Source: Sipunculus nudus
Lineage: Eukaryota > Annelida > Sipuncula > Golfingiida > Sipunculidae
DNA: 64,000 nucleotides
Direction: 5' to 3'
Assembly: GCA_026874595.1 (NCBI GenBank)
Contig: CM049311.1
Coordinates: 75,022,953-75,086,952 of the forward strand
The notes below the pieces were generated by a model. It was not told where the DNA came from and ran no database searches. It saw nothing but the letters and a program-made list of their open reading frames with translations. Numbering within the stretch: the stretch's first letter is position 1; each line of letters starts with the position of its first letter. Below, in pieces: positions 60,996 to 64,000 of this stretch. The position numbers and the translations under genes are program-made.

Positions 60996-62480
60996 GTAAG
61001 CAAACTTAAGTAGACTTTATTTTTAACTGTTACCCAAGAAACAGTCTCAATTATTATTCAGTCAAAATATCTAAACAAAGACTCAAGGTGAAAAATGAGG
61101 GCATGGATTATTATTTGAATTTGAAGATTCATGCAGTATGTAATATGCCAGAAGAAGAGAAGTTTCAAACACCAGTGACTGTGATGTCAAGTCACCATTC
61201 AGGGCTAGACCTAAGAGTCATGCAGGGGGAGGGGAAGTGGTTGGGGTGGGAGGGTGGGGGGGGGGGTTGCTGGAGACTGATCCATAAAAGGCTAACAAAA
61301 CATGCTTTAAAGATAACTTCCATTACAGGTCAACTTAAAGAGTAGCAGGTGATTTACTTATTATTGTACAGTGTTATTGAAATGATAATGTTTTTCTATG
61401 TCTGGGGCTTTGTAGAAAGATTGTACTTTTAAGGTTTGCAAGGGTTGATGAAACCCATAACCCATCTCTGGATCCAGCCTTTCATCCTCACCTGTTGTCA
61501 AAACTGTACTTGGATTCAGATAATTGAAGGAGATAATCTCAAGACAATAGTTGGAATTAGTCGTGAGGGAGTGCAGAAGTTTGTCTCGGATTTTGACATC
61601 TGCTGCTTAAATTAAATGAAAAAAAAAATATAAGTGGGATAGCATTTCTGGCAAAAACTCCCTGTCTTTTAAAATAAATCCAAAAGTTGATTAACATTCA
61701 GATCAGGCCATATTAAAGTACATATCTTCTAAAGTCTTGTTACCAGTACATAGAAATATGTAATTTTGTCTCAATAATAAGTAGAAATTCATTTCTTAAT
61801 AAATTAGAAAGATGACAAAAAAAAAAACAAACAAAAAATAATATAAACCTGCTTAAAATGGCTTGCTATTCTGAGTGTTTAAAATTACATACTTGAAAAA
61901 GTTTCAATACTATTAAAATATCATAACAGAAATGAAGACCTTATCAATACATATATCTTTAGAAGAAAACAGAAAAAGGTTTAAAATCTTATGCCCCTTA
62001 TGGGGTCAAATATGAATCTTAAAAAACTTTTTGATTTATTGTAAATTTAAGGTTTTTTGCCAGAGATCTTTAGCCGTTATAACATACTTAACATTTCTCA
62101 TGTCATTTAACAGGCAGCATTCTTGTGTGATATGTGTACTGTTAAGATGGTCTTGTATCAAATGAACTAGATATATTATTATGATATGAATATTTCAGGA
62201 TAAATATTCACATACAGTTTCTCAGGAGTACTGAAAAAATGACAGCAGTCTCAAAACCAGGGTTGTGTGGGAAATCCACGATATGAGTATTTTAAGGCCA
62301 AAAAAAAAGGTATGATTCTCAAGCACTTTTTTTTCAGAAATAAGTGCAGGCAGGTGCTATTTTGTTTTTGACCTTTTTTTGTATGTTTCGGTAAAAATAT
62401 CATATGATCAGGGAAAAAGACGAAAATAACAGAATTTTATGGCTAAACAGGTAAAAGCACTACATAACAAAGGAAAGCTT
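60996..62480 (+). other. FAAH2 3' UTR and downstream flank
   Basis: Begins after the TAA. AATAAA hexamers occur near 61671 and 61791, either of which could be the polyadenylation signal. A G-run is at about 61257-61267. Confidence 0.4.
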
Positions 62481-62489
62481 ATCAAAATT

Positions 62490-63190
62490 TACGCTCTTTA
62501 CACAGCGCTTTAACTATAGGCCTACTCCCTATATCGTAAGCTCTGTTTGTTATGACTTTGTATTCCGAATTGCTGCACCAGAGGGGAGCACTGTATTTTT
62601 GTCCAATAAGATTAGACCTTGTGCTGGAAGACACAGCCAAGCGAGGAATACACGGAGCCAATCATGTTCATTTCGTTTTGAGTGACAGCTCATTGCCCCG
62701 GTAACCGTCTCAACAGGCCACAGGCTCCGAGAAAATTGCCCCAGACCTGGTTTGCTTAGGGCCTTGGGCACATAGGAATCCTGGCTGGTGAGTTGTAATT
62801 CAAACAAAATGTAACAACAAAGGCCGTGTGCACACCTCGCTGGCTGGTTTCAGTTCTGGAGACAACAGATACATGGCTACGCTAACACAGTCATTATGTC
62901 ATAATCAAATTGGTCGATGATGCGAGAATACAGAGGGAGCAATTAAAATTTGACCGTAAACTGTCTTCAAACGGCGCTTGAAGCACAGCTATGGATGGAG
63001 CCAGGATGCCTGTCGAGTGTTTGTTTACTGGCATCTGGTTGGCTACTTGTCACATCATACGCTCAGTTTTTTTTTCAGTGGACAACGAACCGCCATCTGG
63101 TGTCTAAATATATCATAAACGGTCAAAGCTTGCAGCGTGAAAATAGTTGCTTCTTTAGAAGCGCAAGTTTTCCACTGCCTCCGGAGCGTA
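62490..63190 (-). mobile_element. 701-bp element with 9-bp target duplication, copy 2 (reverse of 28332-29030)
   Basis: TACGCTC ... GAGCGTA is flanked by ATCAAAATT (62481-62489) and ATCAAATTT (63191-63199), an 8 of 9 match. The interior is the reverse complement of copy 1 with many substitutions. Confidence 0.8.
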
Positions 63191-63199
63191 ATCAAATTT

Positions 63200-64000
63200 G
63201 TATTATTTTATCTTCTTGAAAGATGAAAAACAAAATAAAAATTTATGATGCGAGGGGTTAAAATTGACATGGTCAGTGCCTGAGAACCATACCTTTTATT
63301 TTATTTGGCCTAATATGTCACTCACTAGTCCTTACAAACAGATCCTCACCACAAGCAGGTTCTCAGAGATTTGTACCTCAGGATGTGTCTTATTGTTAGG
63401 CCAAGCCAAGAAAACTAATTGTTCTTCAAACTCCAATAAAAAGATGGGGTGAGCAATAGAGACACAGAACATGGAAATTTTAAGCTTGCCAGGAAAAGTG
63501 CCAAAAATTTGCTCAGCACTTGAAACAGTGCATATGATTAACATCAGATTTAGTCCATTTTCCATGCTTTTAAGAGTTCTTTTTCAAAATCATGATAACA
63601 GCTCAAATTAGCAACATAACGGAGAACCTGGTTCTCATTTAATATTATAAAATAAAATTATAAAATTATTATTTTAATAAAAATAAATTAATGTAAAATT
63701 AATAAAATAAAGCAGGATTATTTAATCTGTGGAACAACCAACTTGTTTGGCCCTACTTTTGACTCAATGATTTTGGTTCATCATTTATTGTAAAACTTGT
63801 TCACATAATCCTAAGTTTATTCAGGGAAATAAATCAGTGGTATTTATGTTACTTTGTGTATCAATCATTGAATGGTGATGCTGAGTAAACTCTTCAAGTC
63901 ACCCTTAAAGAAGGTGCAGAAAGTATTGGAATAATCAACATTTAGCATTCTTTCATCTTGCAATCATGAGAGGCTAAAGCTTTAGATGAAGAGTTTGCTG
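63200..64000. other. Right edge, no gene recognised
   Basis: AT-rich intergenic sequence, with an AT-only stretch at about 63640-63712. Confidence 0.4.

Overview
This is AT-rich nuclear DNA from an invertebrate animal. Coding sequence is split into short exons with GT..AG introns, and gene-sized stretches of interspersed repeats lie between them. A complete A20 (TNFAIP3) orthologue with three A20 zinc fingers, a complete FAAH2 orthologue, and repeats carrying 'aggtcaaaggtcaaggtcac' and 'ggcgtagccag' motifs suggest a lophotrochozoan, most likely a mollusc. The clade is an inference from general familiarity; no database comparison was possible.

Genes, left to right. (1) Positions 5437-8390, plus strand: the last three coding exons of an endonuclease/exonuclease/phosphatase-fold enzyme of the nocturnin/CCR4/Angel type. 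Its 5' exons lie upstream of the window. (2) Positions 31718-41324, minus strand: TNFAIP3/A20, five coding exons in continuous phase, 763 residues, with an OTU deubiquitinase domain and three A20 zinc fingers. (3) Positions 49409-60995, plus strand: FAAH2, seven coding exons in continuous phase, 529 residues, with a Lys-Ser-Ser amidase triad at K129, S204 and S228. A20 and FAAH2 are divergently arranged with about 8 kb between their start codons. The first gene and A20 converge.

Most of the rest is mobile DNA. Three related element groups (called A, B and C here) have internal tandem repeats, a 5'-terminal sequence repeated in inverted orientation a short way inside the 3' end, a palindrome or hairpin near the 3' end, and T residues flanking both ends. 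This architecture matches non-autonomous Helitron/Helentron-type elements. They nest in one another: one B and two C copies sit at the same T-run inside separate A copies. A 12-bp palindrome, GGTGGCGCCACC, and a longer degenerate core recur across these families. Other elements are a ~700-bp element present twice in opposite orientation with 9-bp target duplications (Mutator-like), a 169-bp TA-flanked MITE, a 215-bp hAT-like MITE, a candidate solo LTR inside a FAAH2 intron, and several satellite-like tandem arrays.

I see no confident RNA gene, no CRISPR array and no intact transposase or reverse transcriptase. The three genes share no obvious pathway beyond lying together; A20 restrains inflammatory signalling, FAAH2 degrades fatty-acid amides, and the first enzyme probably acts on RNA or a nucleotide cofactor.
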